Both the position numbers and the translations under genes were made by a program. Shown here in pieces: positions 33,755 to 43,174 of a DNA stretch of 64,000 nt. Location of the stretch: contig CAVVAH010000008.1 in NCBI GenBank assembly GCA_963746175.1, forward strand, positions 682,001 through 746,000. The letters run 5' to 3'. The notes beneath the pieces are model-generated. The model was not told the origin of the DNA and did not search any database. It worked only from the letters and a program-made list of their open reading frames with translations. Numbering within the stretch: the first letter of the stretch is position 1; the number at the start of each line of letters is the position of its first letter. The DNA comes from CAVVAH01 sp963746175. GTDB lineage: Bacteria > Actinomycetota > Actinomycetes > JACCUZ01.

Positions 33755-35136
33755 ATGAAGGACTCCCGTTCCTTCCGTGAGCGGCTGGCCACCGCGTCGG
33801 AGACCTTCCGCGGGACGCTCTGGCCGCTGCCGGTCCTGGGTCTCACGCTGGCCGTCGCTCTCGGCGTCGCGCTGCCCGAGCTGGATGCCCGGCTGGACTC
33901 GCACCTGCCGGAAGCACTCTCCGGGTACCTCTTCACCGGCGGACCGGACGCCGCGCGGTCGGTGCTGAGCGCCGTCTCAGGCTCGCTGGTGACGCTGACC
34001 TCGCTCACCTTCAGCCTCACGGTCGTCACCCTCCAGCTCGCGAGCAGCCAGTTCTCCCCGCGGCTGCTGCGGACCTTCAGCTCGGACCGGTTCGTCCACG
34101 TCACCCTGGCCCTCTTCGTGGCCACGTTCGTCTACTCGCTGACGGTGCTCCGGACCGTGCGCACCGAGGCGTCATCGGCACCTGGGTTCGTCCCGCAGGT
34201 CTCGGTCACGGTCGCGCTGCTGCTCGCCCTCGCGAGCGTGCTCGGCCTCGTGCTGTTCCTCTCCCACCTGGCCGGTGAGATCCGCGTCGAGACGTTGCTG
34301 CATCGGGTGCACACGCAGGCGGAGCGTCCGCCGGCCGGTATCCTGACGAGCCCGCTCGGCGGCCGACGACCCCGTGGTCCTGCCGGTGCCCAGCGATGGC
34401 GCCGAGCCGATGATGGCCCCGGGATCCGGGTTCATCACCGCGGTGGACAGCGCCCAGCTGCTCCGGCTGGCCGTCGAGACCGACAGCGTGCTGCTTGTCG
34501 AGCAGGCCCCCGGCGGGTCGGTGGTGGCCGGCACCCCGGTCGGCTGGTGGTGGGCCGGCCCGGACTCGACCGGCGCGGTGCCGGAGCGCGGCGAGGTCGA
34601 TGCCGTGCTCGGCCGGGCACTGACGATCGGCCACGAGCCGACGGCCGCGCAGGACGTGAGCGTCGGGCTCAAGCAGATCACCGACGTCGCCTGCAAGGCC
34701 CTGTCCCCGGGGATCAACGACCCACGGACCGCCGTCCGGGCCCTCGGCCACAGCTCGGCCCTGCTGGCCACTACAGCAGCTTGTCCCTGGGCTCGGACGT
34801 CGTCACCGACGAGCGACGGCTGCCGCACGGGTCTACCTCTACCGGCCGGACTTCCCCGACCTGCTCGACCTGGCGGTCTCGGCGCCGCGCCGCTACGGCG
34901 CGACGGACCCGGACGTGCTCGCCCGGCTGTACGCCCTCCTGGCCGAGGTCGCGTGGCGCACGCGGCTCAGGCGGCACCAGGACGCGGTCGAGCGTCAGCT
35001 CGACCGGCTGGACCGCACCGTGGGGCAGCAGGACTTCGACGACGCCGAGCGGTCCCGGCTGGCGGATCTGTCCCGGCACGCGCGGTCCGCCCTGGCCGGT
35101 CGGCACCGCAGCCCGGTGTCGCCGGTCGTCTCCTGA
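33755..35136 (+). pseudogene. DUF2254 membrane protein, three frameshifts
   Basis: Predicted membrane protein of the DUF2254 family (function unknown). The N-terminal third is intact, with helices at about TLWPLPVLGLTLAVALGVAL, VTLALFVATFVYSLTVL and VSVTVALLLALASVLGLVLF, and SGSLVTLTSLTFSLTVVTLQ as the family signature. Breaks near 34360, 34768 and 34830 shift the frame; on repair it continues with GSGFITAVDSAQLLRLAVE, GINDPRTAVRALGHSSALL, HYSSLSLGSDVVTDERRLP and VYLYRPDFPDLLDLAV to the stop at 35136. The start is ATG 33755 after GAGGAGG (a GTG at 33737 is also open). Sequence error is likely because the family's motifs are unspoiled. Confidence 0.78.
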
Positions 35137-35270
35137 CACGGCGGCGGGCCGCTCCGGTCGCCACCACGTGCGTCATCTCCCGCAAGCCTCCAGGTCGCGG
35201 ACCCGGAAGTCGAGCATCCTCTGCTGGGACCGGGACCCGAAGGCTGGCTCAGCTCCCGTCGGCCCGGGGG

Positions 35271-37067
35271 TCAGCTGGACGACCGCGTGGGCGACGGCTT
35301 CGGTGAAGGGGACGGCGGCGGCCCGGACGCCCCGCAGCGCACCTCGTTCTCCGGCGCGTACCTCGTACGGAACTCCTCGGTCTTGAGCCGTTGCCCGTGC
35401 TGGTAGAAGATCCGCGTCACCACGACCCGGAAGCCGGGCACGCCCTCGGTCGCGACACAGGTGCCGGGCGTCGTGCCAGGCGGCCGCGGGTCGTAGACGA
35501 CGCTGAACGGCTTCACGTCGTGGCGGGGACCCTTGACCGACTCGATCCGGTAGCGCTTCGTGCCGTAGACGCTCACGGTCACCGATCCGCTCGTCCAGGA
35601 CGTCGTGACGAAGACGCCGTGCGGGGAGTCGTTGCGGAACCGCAGGTCCTTGAAGCCCCAGGCGATCGTCGACTCGCGACCCTCGGGGTAGCGGCTGATG
35701 TAGAAGCTGTGCGGGTTGTGCTCGACGATCTCGAGACCGGCGAAGTAGGCCGCGTTGAAGGTCGTCGTCGCGAGCTGCGAGACACCGCCGCCGAAGTCGA
35801 CCTCGAGCTTGCCGTTGTTGATGATGAAGCCGGCCGCGAACCCGCGCGCCTCGGTGCGCTCCCCCACGGCGTCGTTGAGGCTGAACAGCTTGCCCGGGAG
35901 CACGAGGGTGTTGTCCATCAGGTCGGCAGCGTGGTGGATGTTCTGCAGCCGGGGTGCGAAGTCCGTCGGGTAGTACGTCGTGTACGTCGCTACCCGTTCG
36001 ACCACGCCGAGGCCCTGGGCCGTCTCGGTCGTCACCTCGGGGTCGCTCGGCTCCAGCGGCACGGTCACGGCCCGCGCGGCCCCCGACTGCGTGAGGACCG
36101 GCAGCACCGCCGCCGCGAGCGTCTCCGGGAGCACCTCACGACCTTGCTCGGACGGCACGACGACGGGGGTCCCGTTGCGGATGCGGAACGTCGCATCCGT
36201 CGCCGGGTCCTCCACGTCGATGATGTCGTCGGCGACCGCCGCGTGCAGCGCCTCGCCGTCGAGCACCGGCTCGAGGGAGCCCTTCCCGTCGGACTCGAAG
36301 GTCAGTGCCGCGGCGATGTCGCGCGGCGTGAGGACCGCCTGCGCGCCCTCGACCGTGACCGTCACGTCGGCCGACGTCGCCGGGGTCGCGACGGTCCTCG
36401 CGGCCCGGGCGAGGGCTTCCGCCGACACGTCCGGGCGGTCCACCGCCGTCGGGAGCGCGACCCGCGCACCGGCGTGCAGGTAGTCGTCGCCGAGGTACGC
36501 CGCCACCAGCGCGTCGACCGCGCGGTCCCGCCGAAGCCGCAGGCCGTCGACGGGCTGCACCGGGGTGACCTTGCCGGCCGCGCCGAGCCGTATCGAGCCC
36601 TCGACCCGGGGCCGGTCGACCTGGCTGGCGAGCCGGTCGACGGCCGACCGCAGCGCCGCCCGGTCGACGGCCGGGACCGGCGCCACCTCGTCGCCGCCGG
36701 CCAGCGCGTCGATCAGGTGCAGCGGGTTCCAGCTCCGCGCACCGGCTGCCTCGACCGTGGCCTCCACGTCCAGCGACAGCCCGGAGCGGGCCGGTCTGAC
36801 CTCCGCTTGCGCGCTGCCGGCGCGGACGGGGATCGCGGCGCGGGCCTCGTCCCTCAGCGCGCGCTCCAGGGTGGCCGCCGCCCCGGCCTGCGACCGGCCG
36901 CCGATCGGCACGCCGAGCACTGTCGTGCCTTTCGCGATGCCGGAGCCGGCGGCGACGTACAGCCCGACCCAGGCGACCGCGGCGGCAGCCACCAGCCCGC
37001 CGGCGACCACCAGCACGCGACGCGTGAAGGAGGGACCGGCGAGCGCGCCGGTGGGCCGTGCTGCCAT
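35271..37067 (-). CDS. VanW family protein (membrane-anchored, cell-wall associated)
   Basis: A 598-residue protein with an N-terminal anchor (VLVVAGGLVAAAAVAWVGLY, about 19-38). Two peptidoglycan-binding-like repeats (about 45-340) follow; this type of VanW protein often carries YkuD/PG-binding-type segments (LGVPIGGRSQAGAAATLERA; LSLDVEATVEAAG). The VanW domain lies about 370-510 (VATYTTYYPTDFAPRLQNIH, FSLNDAVGERTEARGF, GGGVSQLATTTFNAAYFAG, IEHNPHSFYISRYPEG-like). A Pro/Ser-rich tail ends at SSS. Members occur in glycopeptide-resistance clusters, but most chromosomal copies have no known role. It ends 5 bases from the flavin reductase upstream. Confidence 0.88.
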   Translation of the reverse strand: MAARPTGALAGPSFTRRVLVVAGGLVAAAAVAWVGLYVAAGSGIAKGTTVLGVPIGGRSQAGAAATLERALRDEARAAIPVRAGSAQAEVRPARSGLSLDVEATVEAAGARSWNPLHLIDALAGGDEVAPVPAVDRAALRSAVDRLASQVDRPRVEGSIRLGAAGKVTPVQPVDGLRLRRDRAVDALVAAYLGDDYLHAGARVALPTAVDRPDVSAEALARAARTVATPATSADVTVTVEGAQAVLTPRDIAAALTFESDGKGSLEPVLDGEALHAAVADDIIDVEDPATDATFRIRNGTPVVVPSEQGREVLPETLAAAVLPVLTQSGAARAVTVPLEPSDPEVTTETAQGLGVVERVATYTTYYPTDFAPRLQNIHHAADLMDNTLVLPGKLFSLNDAVGERTEARGFAAGFIINNGKLEVDFGGGVSQLATTTFNAAYFAGLEIVEHNPHSFYISRYPEGRESTIAWGFKDLRFRNDSPHGVFVTTSWTSGSVTVSVYGTKRYRIESVKGPRHDVKPFSVVYDPRPPGTTPGTCVATEGVPGFRVVVTRIFYQHGQRLKTEEFRTRYAPENEVRCGASGPPPSPSPKPSPTRSSS

Positions 37068-37072
37068 CGCCG

Positions 37073-37609
37073 TCAGGTGGTCCGGCCGTAGCGGCTGCGG
37101 TGGTAGACCAGCGCGTCGGTGTCCCGGTCGCCCTCGGCCACGGCGAGGACGGCGCCCAGGACGATGTCGTGGTCACCGCCGTCGTAGACCGCCTCGGTAC
37201 GGCACTCGACCCAGGCCAGTGCGTCGTCGAGCAGCGCGGCGCCGGTGATCCCACGGTGGTGGGGATGCTGGTCGAGCTGCCCGACGAGCGGGCGGCCCTT
37301 GGTGGCGAACCAGTCCGCGGCCCGGCGACCGTGCACCGACAGGATGGACACGGCCCAGGTGCCGGCCTCGAGGACGGCGTCCCGGAACCGCGCCTCCTTG
37401 TCGACGCACACCAGGACCAGCAGCGGCTCGAGCGACACCGAGGTGAAGGCGCTCGCCGTCATGGCGTGGTCCAGCGTCCCGGTCGTCGTGGTGCAGACCG
37501 TCACACCCGACGCGAACTGCCCGACGGCGCGCTTGAACACAGCCGGGTCGACGACGGGCAGCCCCGCGGTCGGCGGAGCCGGCGCAGGGTCAGGAGCGGG
37601 TACGGACAT
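37073..37609 (-). CDS. Flavin reductase family (FMN-binding split barrel) protein
   Basis: A 178-residue protein of the flavin-reductase domain family, which gives reduced FMN or FAD to partner monooxygenases. Family motifs: FKRAVGQFASGVTVCTTTTG, MTASAFTSVSLEPLLVLVCV (the conserved T-A-S-S/A-F-x-S-V-S-L-x-P-P segment) and GRPLVGQLDQHPHHRGITGA. No monooxygenase partner is near. It lies 5 bases upstream of the VanW gene, so the two are probably cotranscribed although no common function is apparent. Confidence 0.88.
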   Translation of the reverse strand: MSVPAPDPAPAPPTAGLPVVDPAVFKRAVGQFASGVTVCTTTTGTLDHAMTASAFTSVSLEPLLVLVCVDKEARFRDAVLEAGTWAVSILSVHGRRAADWFATKGRPLVGQLDQHPHHRGITGAALLDDALAWVECRTEAVYDGGDHDIVLGAVLAVAEGDRDTDALVYHRSRYGRTT

Positions 37610-37665
37610 CGCCCCCGACAGTACCTGCGACCTGCGGGAATCCCGCTCGCCCGGTCGCCGGTCGG

Positions 37666-38628
37666 TCAGGCGTGCGCGGCCGAGCCGCTGAGGCGGGCGT
37701 TGCTGATGACGACGGCCGTCGGCTGCTCGACGAGGCGCAGCGTGTTGAGGGACGCCTCGCCGAACGCGTTCTTGGTGGCCGAGGAGAGCGCGAGGGCGCC
37801 CACCACGCGGCCACCGGCCCGCAGCGGCATCGAGAGGAACGTCGCCATCCGGCCCTCGTCGTCCTGGCCGAGGAAGCCGTTCGGGTCGGCGACCCGCGGC
37901 ACCAGGTCGTGCACCATCACGGGGACGCCGGTCACCTGGGTGGCCGCGTCGGCGATGGCGCCGAAGAACTCGCTGTACTGCTGCTGGGACGACTCGCGCG
38001 CGACCGTGAGGTACGTCAGCCGGTCGTCGAGCATGCAGACGGCAGCCAGGTCGTAGTCGACGATCCGGCCGAGGAGACCGAGGACCGCGGCGACGGTCTC
38101 CTCGAAGCCGTGCACGTCAGCGGCGATCTGGGTGACCTCGGCGGCGACCGAGGCCTCGAACAGCTTGCGGTCCAGCAGCTCGGAGACCCGCGCCATGACC
38201 TCGTCGTCGCCCATCTCGACCGGGTCGGGACGCAGCGGCGGGCGACCACCTCGGGCCTCGTCGGCGCGGGCGATGACCTCGGCGACGGCCTCGACGAGCT
38301 CGGGGGCCTCGAAGTCCTTGGTGAGGAACCGGTCGGCGCCGGTCTGCTTGCCCCAGTAGCGGTCCGAGGCGGCGTCCAGCGAGGTGAGCAGGATGACCGG
38401 GATCTCCGCGGTCTGCCAGTCGTCCTTGATCAGCCGGGCGGCGACGTACCCGGAGAGCCGCGGCATCTGGACGTCCAGGATGATCACGTCCGGCTGGGCG
38501 CGGAAGGCGCCCTGCACGGCTTCGACGCCGTCCTCGGCGATGACCACGGTGTGGCCGGCCCGCTCGAGCACCGTGGACACGATGCGGCGCAGCGTGGGGC
38601 TGTCGTCGGCGATGAGCACGGTGGGCAT
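37666..38628 (-). CDS. Response regulator with C-terminal GAF domain
   Basis: A 320-residue signalling protein. The receiver domain (1-120) has the acidic pair in LIADDSPTLRR, phosphoacceptor Asp in IILDVQMPRLSG, Thr/Ser in LLTSLDAASD and Lys in FLTKDFEAPE. A helical linker (about 130-170) leads to a GAF domain (about 175-310; VLGLLGRIVDYDLAAVCMLD). There is no DNA-binding domain or enzymatic output domain. It could integrate phosphorylation by the hybrid CheA-like kinase just upstream (44-base gap) with a small-molecule signal. It is last in the chemosensory-like cluster. Confidence 0.85.
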   Translation of the reverse strand: MPTVLIADDSPTLRRIVSTVLERAGHTVVIAEDGVEAVQGAFRAQPDVIILDVQMPRLSGYVAARLIKDDWQTAEIPVILLTSLDAASDRYWGKQTGADRFLTKDFEAPELVEAVAEVIARADEARGGRPPLRPDPVEMGDDEVMARVSELLDRKLFEASVAAEVTQIAADVHGFEETVAAVLGLLGRIVDYDLAAVCMLDDRLTYLTVARESSQQQYSEFFGAIADAATQVTGVPVMVHDLVPRVADPNGFLGQDDEGRMATFLSMPLRAGGRVVGALALSSATKNAFGEASLNTLRLVEQPTAVVISNARLSGSAAHA

Positions 38629-38672
38629 CGGGTGGCCTCGGATCTCTCAGGTCTCGTGGAGGGGTACGCCGG

Positions 38673-40895
38673 TCAGCGCCCGAGCAGGCGACGGACCGTA
38701 TCGATGAGTTCGGCCTGGTCGAACTCGCTCTTGAGCAAGTAGGCGCTGGCACCTGCGTCCAGACCGGCCCGCTGGTCGGCCTCGTCGCCGCGCGAGGTCA
38801 TGATCACGACCGGGACGTCCTCCCAGCCGCGGGTGGCCCGCAGCGTGCGGGTGAGCGTGAAACCGTCCATCCCCGGCATCTCCACGTCGGAGAGGACCAG
38901 GTCGACCGGTGCCTCCCGGAGCCGCGAGGCGCCGTCCAGCCCGTCCACCGCCGTCACGACGTGGTAGCCGGCGCCCTCGAGGATCACGCGCTGCAGCTCC
39001 CTGACCCCGACCGAGTCCTCGACCACCAGGACGGTGGGGCGGTCGGCGGCGCGCTGGGACGGGACGGCGTGCCCGTTCGCCGTACGCCGGGGGGCTGCCG
39101 TGGCGGTCGTGGGTGCCGCCCCGGCGGTGCCGCCGATGGCCAGCTGCCGGACCGCGAGCTCGCGGACGTCGAGGACCAGGACGACGCTGCCGTCACCGTC
39201 GATGGTGGCCCCAGCGACGGTGGGCAGCCGGCCGAGGAAGGCGCCGAGCTCCTTGACGACCACCTCCCGCTCGCCCTCGAGCTCGTCGACCGCGAAGGCC
39301 AGCAGCTCGCCGGCGCCACCGTGCTGGACCACGACCGCGGCCCGCGGGTTGCGCTCGCCGGGAGCGGCGACGACACCGCCCAGGTCGACCAGGGGCATGG
39401 TGCGGCCGTCACGGGCGATCACCGGGACCCCGGCCACCTCGTGCCGTTCGGCGGTCGCGAGGCCGAGGGTCTCCAGGACGCCGGAGACGGGAAGGGCGTA
39501 GCGCTCCGTGCCGACCCTTGCCATCAGGCAGCGCAGAACGCCGAGCGTCACGGGCAGGCTGATCGTGAACGTGGTGCCGGCACCAGCCTCGGCGCGCACT
39601 CCGAGGGTGCCGCTGAGGTCCTCGACGACCGTCTTGACGACGTCCAGACCGACGCCGCGACCGGAGGTGCGGGTGACCTCGTCGCGGGTGGAGAAGCCGG
39701 CGGAGAACAGCACCTGCAGCAACGCCTGGCCGCTGAGGACCGAGTCGGCCGGCAGCACGCCGCGCGTGACCGCGACAGCCCGGAGGGTGTCCTCGTCGAC
39801 GCCTCGGCCGTCGTCGGACACCTCGATCACCACGGTGGAGCCGGCGGCCCTGGCGGACACGGTGACGGTGGCCTGCGGCGGCTTGCCGGCGTGGACCCGG
39901 TCCGCCGGCGTCTCGCAGCCGTGGTCGACGGCGTTGGTGACGAGGTGGCGCAGCGAGTCGGCCACCGCGTCGAGCACCCGTGTGTCCAGCTCGACGTCCT
40001 CGCCCACGAGGACCAGCCGGACGTCCTTCGCGGGCTGGCCGCTGTCGTCCGGTCCGCCGGCCGCCGAGAGCTCGCGTACCAGCTGCGGGAAGCCGGCCAC
40101 CACCCGCCGCAGCGGCACCATCGCCAGCCCCATCGCTCCGTCGCGGACGCCGGCCAGCCGGCCCTGCGCGTCCTCGGCGCGGCCGAGCAGCTCGCGCCCG
40201 GCGGCACCGAGCTGGTCGCCCACGGCGACGAGGCCGTGCAAGGCGTCGAGCAGCGTCGTGTCGGTGGTACCGGCCAGCAGCTCGCGCACCGTGCGCGCGG
40301 CCCGCTGGTGCTCGATGGCGAGCCCGGCCACGTCCCGGCCGTTGGTGCTCAGCCGCCGTACGTCCAGCTCCGCCTCGCCGACGACGTCGAGCAGGTCGTG
40401 CACCCGGCGGGTCGGGACGCGGATCGAGTCGCTGCGGCCGGCCCGGTGGTCGAGGTCGTCACCGTCCGCGACGTCCTCCTCGGCCAGCCGCGGGACGGCG
40501 ACCGGGTCCTCGCCGGCGACGGCCCCGTCGAGCGCGGCGACGACGGTCGCGAGCTCGTCGGCCGACACCGGGCGCAGCGTGCCCGGCAGGGACCGGCTGA
40601 TGCTCTCGGCCGACACGAGCAGGACGTCGACGAGGTCCTTGCGTACCGCGAGGCGGCCGTCCTTGAGCGCGCCCAGGAGGTCCTCGGCGCGGTGCGCCAC
40701 GTCGACGACACCGTCGAGGCCGAGCATCCGGGCCGACCCCTTGACGGTGTGGGCGTCGCGGAAGAGACCCGCCACGAGCTGCCTCGGCGCCGGGTGCGCC
40801 TCGAGCTTGAGCAGGCCCTCGCACAGCGAGGCCAGCCGTTCCTCGACCTCCGCCCGGAAGGTCGCGACCAGCTCCGGGTCGTCAGCCCACGACAC
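38673..40895 (-). CDS. cheA: CheA-type hybrid histidine kinase with receiver domain
   Basis: About 740 residues. An Hpt/P1 domain with phosphorylatable His in HTVKGSARMLG (His about 49) is followed by a P3-like dimer region (about 160-280). The HATPase P4 shows N-box HLVTNAVDHGCE, G1 DDGRGVDEDTL and G2 GRGVGLDVVK. A CheW-like P5 (about 460-600) and a C-terminal receiver (LVVEDSVGVRELQRVI, LSDVEMPGMDG with Asp, Lys in YLLKSEF) complete it. No clear P2. The fused receiver could be a phosphate sink or output. The GTG at 40895 was chosen; an upstream GTG at 40940 lies inside the loop of the hairpin at 40918-40957 and is unlikely. Confidence 0.88.
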   Translation of the reverse strand: MSWADDPELVATFRAEVEERLASLCEGLLKLEAHPAPRQLVAGLFRDAHTVKGSARMLGLDGVVDVAHRAEDLLGALKDGRLAVRKDLVDVLLVSAESISRSLPGTLRPVSADELATVVAALDGAVAGEDPVAVPRLAEEDVADGDDLDHRAGRSDSIRVPTRRVHDLLDVVGEAELDVRRLSTNGRDVAGLAIEHQRAARTVRELLAGTTDTTLLDALHGLVAVGDQLGAAGRELLGRAEDAQGRLAGVRDGAMGLAMVPLRRVVAGFPQLVRELSAAGGPDDSGQPAKDVRLVLVGEDVELDTRVLDAVADSLRHLVTNAVDHGCETPADRVHAGKPPQATVTVSARAAGSTVVIEVSDDGRGVDEDTLRAVAVTRGVLPADSVLSGQALLQVLFSAGFSTRDEVTRTSGRGVGLDVVKTVVEDLSGTLGVRAEAGAGTTFTISLPVTLGVLRCLMARVGTERYALPVSGVLETLGLATAERHEVAGVPVIARDGRTMPLVDLGGVVAAPGERNPRAAVVVQHGGAGELLAFAVDELEGEREVVVKELGAFLGRLPTVAGATIDGDGSVVLVLDVRELAVRQLAIGGTAGAAPTTATAAPRRTANGHAVPSQRAADRPTVLVVEDSVGVRELQRVILEGAGYHVVTAVDGLDGASRLREAPVDLVLSDVEMPGMDGFTLTRTLRATRGWEDVPVVIMTSRGDEADQRAGLDAGASAYLLKSEFDQAELIDTVRRLLGR

Positions 40896-40917
40896 GACAG
40901 CCCGGCCTACGTCACGT

Positions 40918-40957
40918 GTCAGCCGCTGGTCGCCGAACACGGCGACCAGCGGCTGAC
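40918..40957 (-). terminator. Perfect 18-bp hairpin between receptor gene and cheA
   Basis: Arms 40918-40935 and 40940-40957 are exact complements around the 4-base loop AACA (plus strand). It lies 17 bases after the receptor stop and 23 bases before the cheA start, on the same transcript. There is no T-run. It probably works as a partial terminator or RNA-processing stem that makes receptor expression exceed kinase expression. Confidence 0.7.
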
Positions 40958-40973
40958 AAGTCGGCGATCGGGG

Positions 40974-42521
40974 TCACGAGACGCGGAACTGCTCGATGGA
41001 CGACCGGAGCTCGGCGGCGAGGACGTTGAGCTGGGCAGCGGCCGCGGCCGCCTGCTTGGAGCCCACGGCATACTGCCGGGACACGTCGGAGACCTGGGTC
41101 ATGGCGGACACGACCTGGTCGGACGCCGACCGCTGCTGCTGGGTCGCGATCGAGATCTCCTTGGCCGCGGTGGTCGTCTCGTCGACCATCCCGCTGATCC
41201 GCTCGAGCGCGTCGACGACCTCGCGGGCCAGCGAGGCGCCGCTGCGGACCTCCTTCGCGCCCTCCTCGCTGGCGAGGATCGTGGCGCTGGTCTCGGCCTG
41301 GATCTGGGTGACGATGGCCTGGATCTGGCCGGCCGACTCCTGCGAGCGCTCGGCCAGCTTGCGCACCTCGGAGGCGACGACGGCGAACCCGCGACCGTGC
41401 TCGCCGGCGCGGGCGGCCTCGATGGCGGCGTTGAGGGCGAGCAGGTTGGTCTGGTCGGCCAGGTCGTCGATGACGGTGAGGATGCGGCCGATCTCCTGGC
41501 CCTTCTCCCCCAGTGACAGCGCGCGGGTCGCGATCGTCGTGACCCGGTCGGCGATGGCGTCCATCGCGGCGACCGACGTCGCCACGGCGGTGCGGCCGTC
41601 CTCGGCGTGACGGAGCGTCTCGGCGGCGTAGCGCGCGACCGACTCCGCGGTGTCGGCGATCTGCGCCGCGGTGGCCGCGAGCTCCTCGATCGTCGACGTG
41701 GTCTCGGCGACCGCGGACGACTGCTGGGTCGCGCTGGCCGCGTGCTCCTCCGCCGTCGCGAGCAGCTCGCCGGCACTGGAGGAGATCTGGTCGCCGCCGG
41801 AGCGGATCTGGTCGACGAGCTGGCGCAGGTTGAGCAGCGTGTTGTTGAACGAGTCGGTGAGCGCGCGGACCGAGTCGTTCACGGCCGGCCCGGTCGACAC
41901 GGTCACCGCGAGGTCGCCCTCGGCGGCCCGCGCGAGCACGGACGACAGCTCGTCGACGCGGCGGCTGAGCTCGTCGCGCTCCTCGGCCGCCGTACGGCGT
42001 TCGTCCCAGACCGCGGCGCACAGCATGCCGACGAACCAGGTGACGCCCGGGCCGAGCGGGAGGACGAGGACGAGGAAGCTCACCTCGTGCGCCGTGACGG
42101 GGCCGGCGACGGCGATGGCGACCGCGGTCGCCACGGTGGCGATCGTGCCGATCAGGAAGCTGCGGAGGCGGGACATCGAGACCGCGGCGATGAGCAGCGG
42201 CGCGGCCATCAGCGCCCAGTAGGGCCGCTGCACGCCGCCGGTGGTGGCGACCAGCCCGGCGATCCAGATGATGTTGGCCACGATCAGGCCGGCGCGGTAC
42301 CGCTCGACGAGGGCGTGCTCGCCGACCAGCCGCTCGCCGAAGAGAGTGAGCGCGGCGAGGCCACCGGCGCTGACCATCCCGACCAGCAGCCAGGGGCCCA
42401 CGGAGGCCAACGGGTACGGCGCACCCGCGGCCCGGTCCAGCAGCACGGCGACAGCGGCGGCGACGAGGGTCACGGCGAGCGTGACCGACGACGCGCCGTT
42501 GATCCTCTTCCAGAAGTCCAC
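40974..42521 (-). CDS. Methyl-accepting chemotaxis protein (multi-pass sensor)
   Basis: A 515-residue receptor. The N-terminal 175 residues hold about six hydrophobic helices (SSVTLAVTLVAAAVAVLL, VGPWLLVGMVSAGGLAALTL, AGLIVANIIWIAGLVATT, PYWALMAAPLLIAAVSM and others) instead of a periplasmic ligand domain. A HAMP-like linker precedes a long cytoplasmic coiled coil. The hairpin tip, conserved for CheA/CheW contact, is seen in TVIDDLADQTNLLALNAAIE and ARAGEHGRGFAVVASEVRKL. Signals could be membrane state, redox or small lipophilic molecules. It lies between cheW (121 bases upstream) and cheA. Confidence 0.88.
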   Translation of the reverse strand: MDFWKRINGASSVTLAVTLVAAAVAVLLDRAAGAPYPLASVGPWLLVGMVSAGGLAALTLFGERLVGEHALVERYRAGLIVANIIWIAGLVATTGGVQRPYWALMAAPLLIAAVSMSRLRSFLIGTIATVATAVAIAVAGPVTAHEVSFLVLVLPLGPGVTWFVGMLCAAVWDERRTAAEERDELSRRVDELSSVLARAAEGDLAVTVSTGPAVNDSVRALTDSFNNTLLNLRQLVDQIRSGGDQISSSAGELLATAEEHAASATQQSSAVAETTSTIEELAATAAQIADTAESVARYAAETLRHAEDGRTAVATSVAAMDAIADRVTTIATRALSLGEKGQEIGRILTVIDDLADQTNLLALNAAIEAARAGEHGRGFAVVASEVRKLAERSQESAGQIQAIVTQIQAETSATILASEEGAKEVRSGASLAREVVDALERISGMVDETTTAAKEISIATQQQRSASDQVVSAMTQVSDVSRQYAVGSKQAAAAAAQLNVLAAELRSSIEQFRVS

Positions 42522-42642
42522 GCGATGCCTCCAGGCGCAGTGAGCGGCACCGAGCCGTCACCGGTTCATCGGGCGTCGCGAGCCTGTTCTGTAGGCCGGA
42601 CGGATGAACGCCTCCGGTGGGCGTCAGGCGTGCGGGAGCGGG

Positions 42643-43167
42643 TCAGCCGCCGTGACGGCGCCGGTCGACCCGGTCCCGGAGGGCCAGCACTGCGCCGGCG
42701 TCGAGGACGGCGATCGGGCCGTGGCGGTCCGCCAGCTGGCCGAGCACGAGCAGACCGGCGTCCGGAGCGAGCGTGGGCGGAGCGGGAGCCAGGTCGGTCA
42801 GGTCACCGTCGTACACGCCGGGGACGGCCTCGACGACGAGCCCGACGACGACCTCGTCACGAGCCAGGACGACGAGCCTGGCACTGCTGGCCAGCGGCAC
42901 CGTCGAGGTGGAGAGCAGGGGCCGGAGGTCGAGCAGGGGCAGCATCCGGCCGCGCCAGTTCGCCACGCCGGACAGCCAGGGCGGGGAGCCGGGGACCCGG
43001 GTCACGCCCGGGACGGCCGCCACCTCGGCCACGTCGGCCATCGCGACCGCGTAGCGCGAGGAGCCGAGCCGGAGCAGGACGCCGCCGGCAGCACGCCCGG
43101 CGACGGCGTCGTCTGCCGCGACGTCGGACGCCGGCAGGACGTCCGTCAGCGTCGCGTCGGTGCCCAC
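42643..43167 (-). CDS. cheW: CheW-like coupling protein
   Basis: A 174-residue CheW-domain protein. The core has VLLRLGSSRYAVAMADVAEV, VPGSPPWLSGVANWRGRMLP, LLDLRPLL and VVVGLVVEAVPGVYDG, matching the two SH3-like barrels that bridge receptors to CheA P5. An Ala/Asp-rich N-terminal 25 residues is extra. It is the first chemosensory gene on this strand, 8 bases downstream of the small membrane protein gene and upstream of the receptor. Confidence 0.88.
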   Translation of the reverse strand: MGTDATLTDVLPASDVAADDAVAGRAAGGVLLRLGSSRYAVAMADVAEVAAVPGVTRVPGSPPWLSGVANWRGRMLPLLDLRPLLSTSTVPLASSARLVVLARDEVVVGLVVEAVPGVYDGDLTDLAPAPPTLAPDAGLLVLGQLADRHGPIAVLDAGAVLALRDRVDRRRHGG

Positions 43168-43174
43168 CTCGCTG

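Noticed and set aside
40896..40940. Upstream GTG start of cheA at 40940
   Set aside because: It would put the initiation codon in the loop of an 18-bp perfect hairpin; the GTG at 40895 gives a normal Hpt N-terminus.
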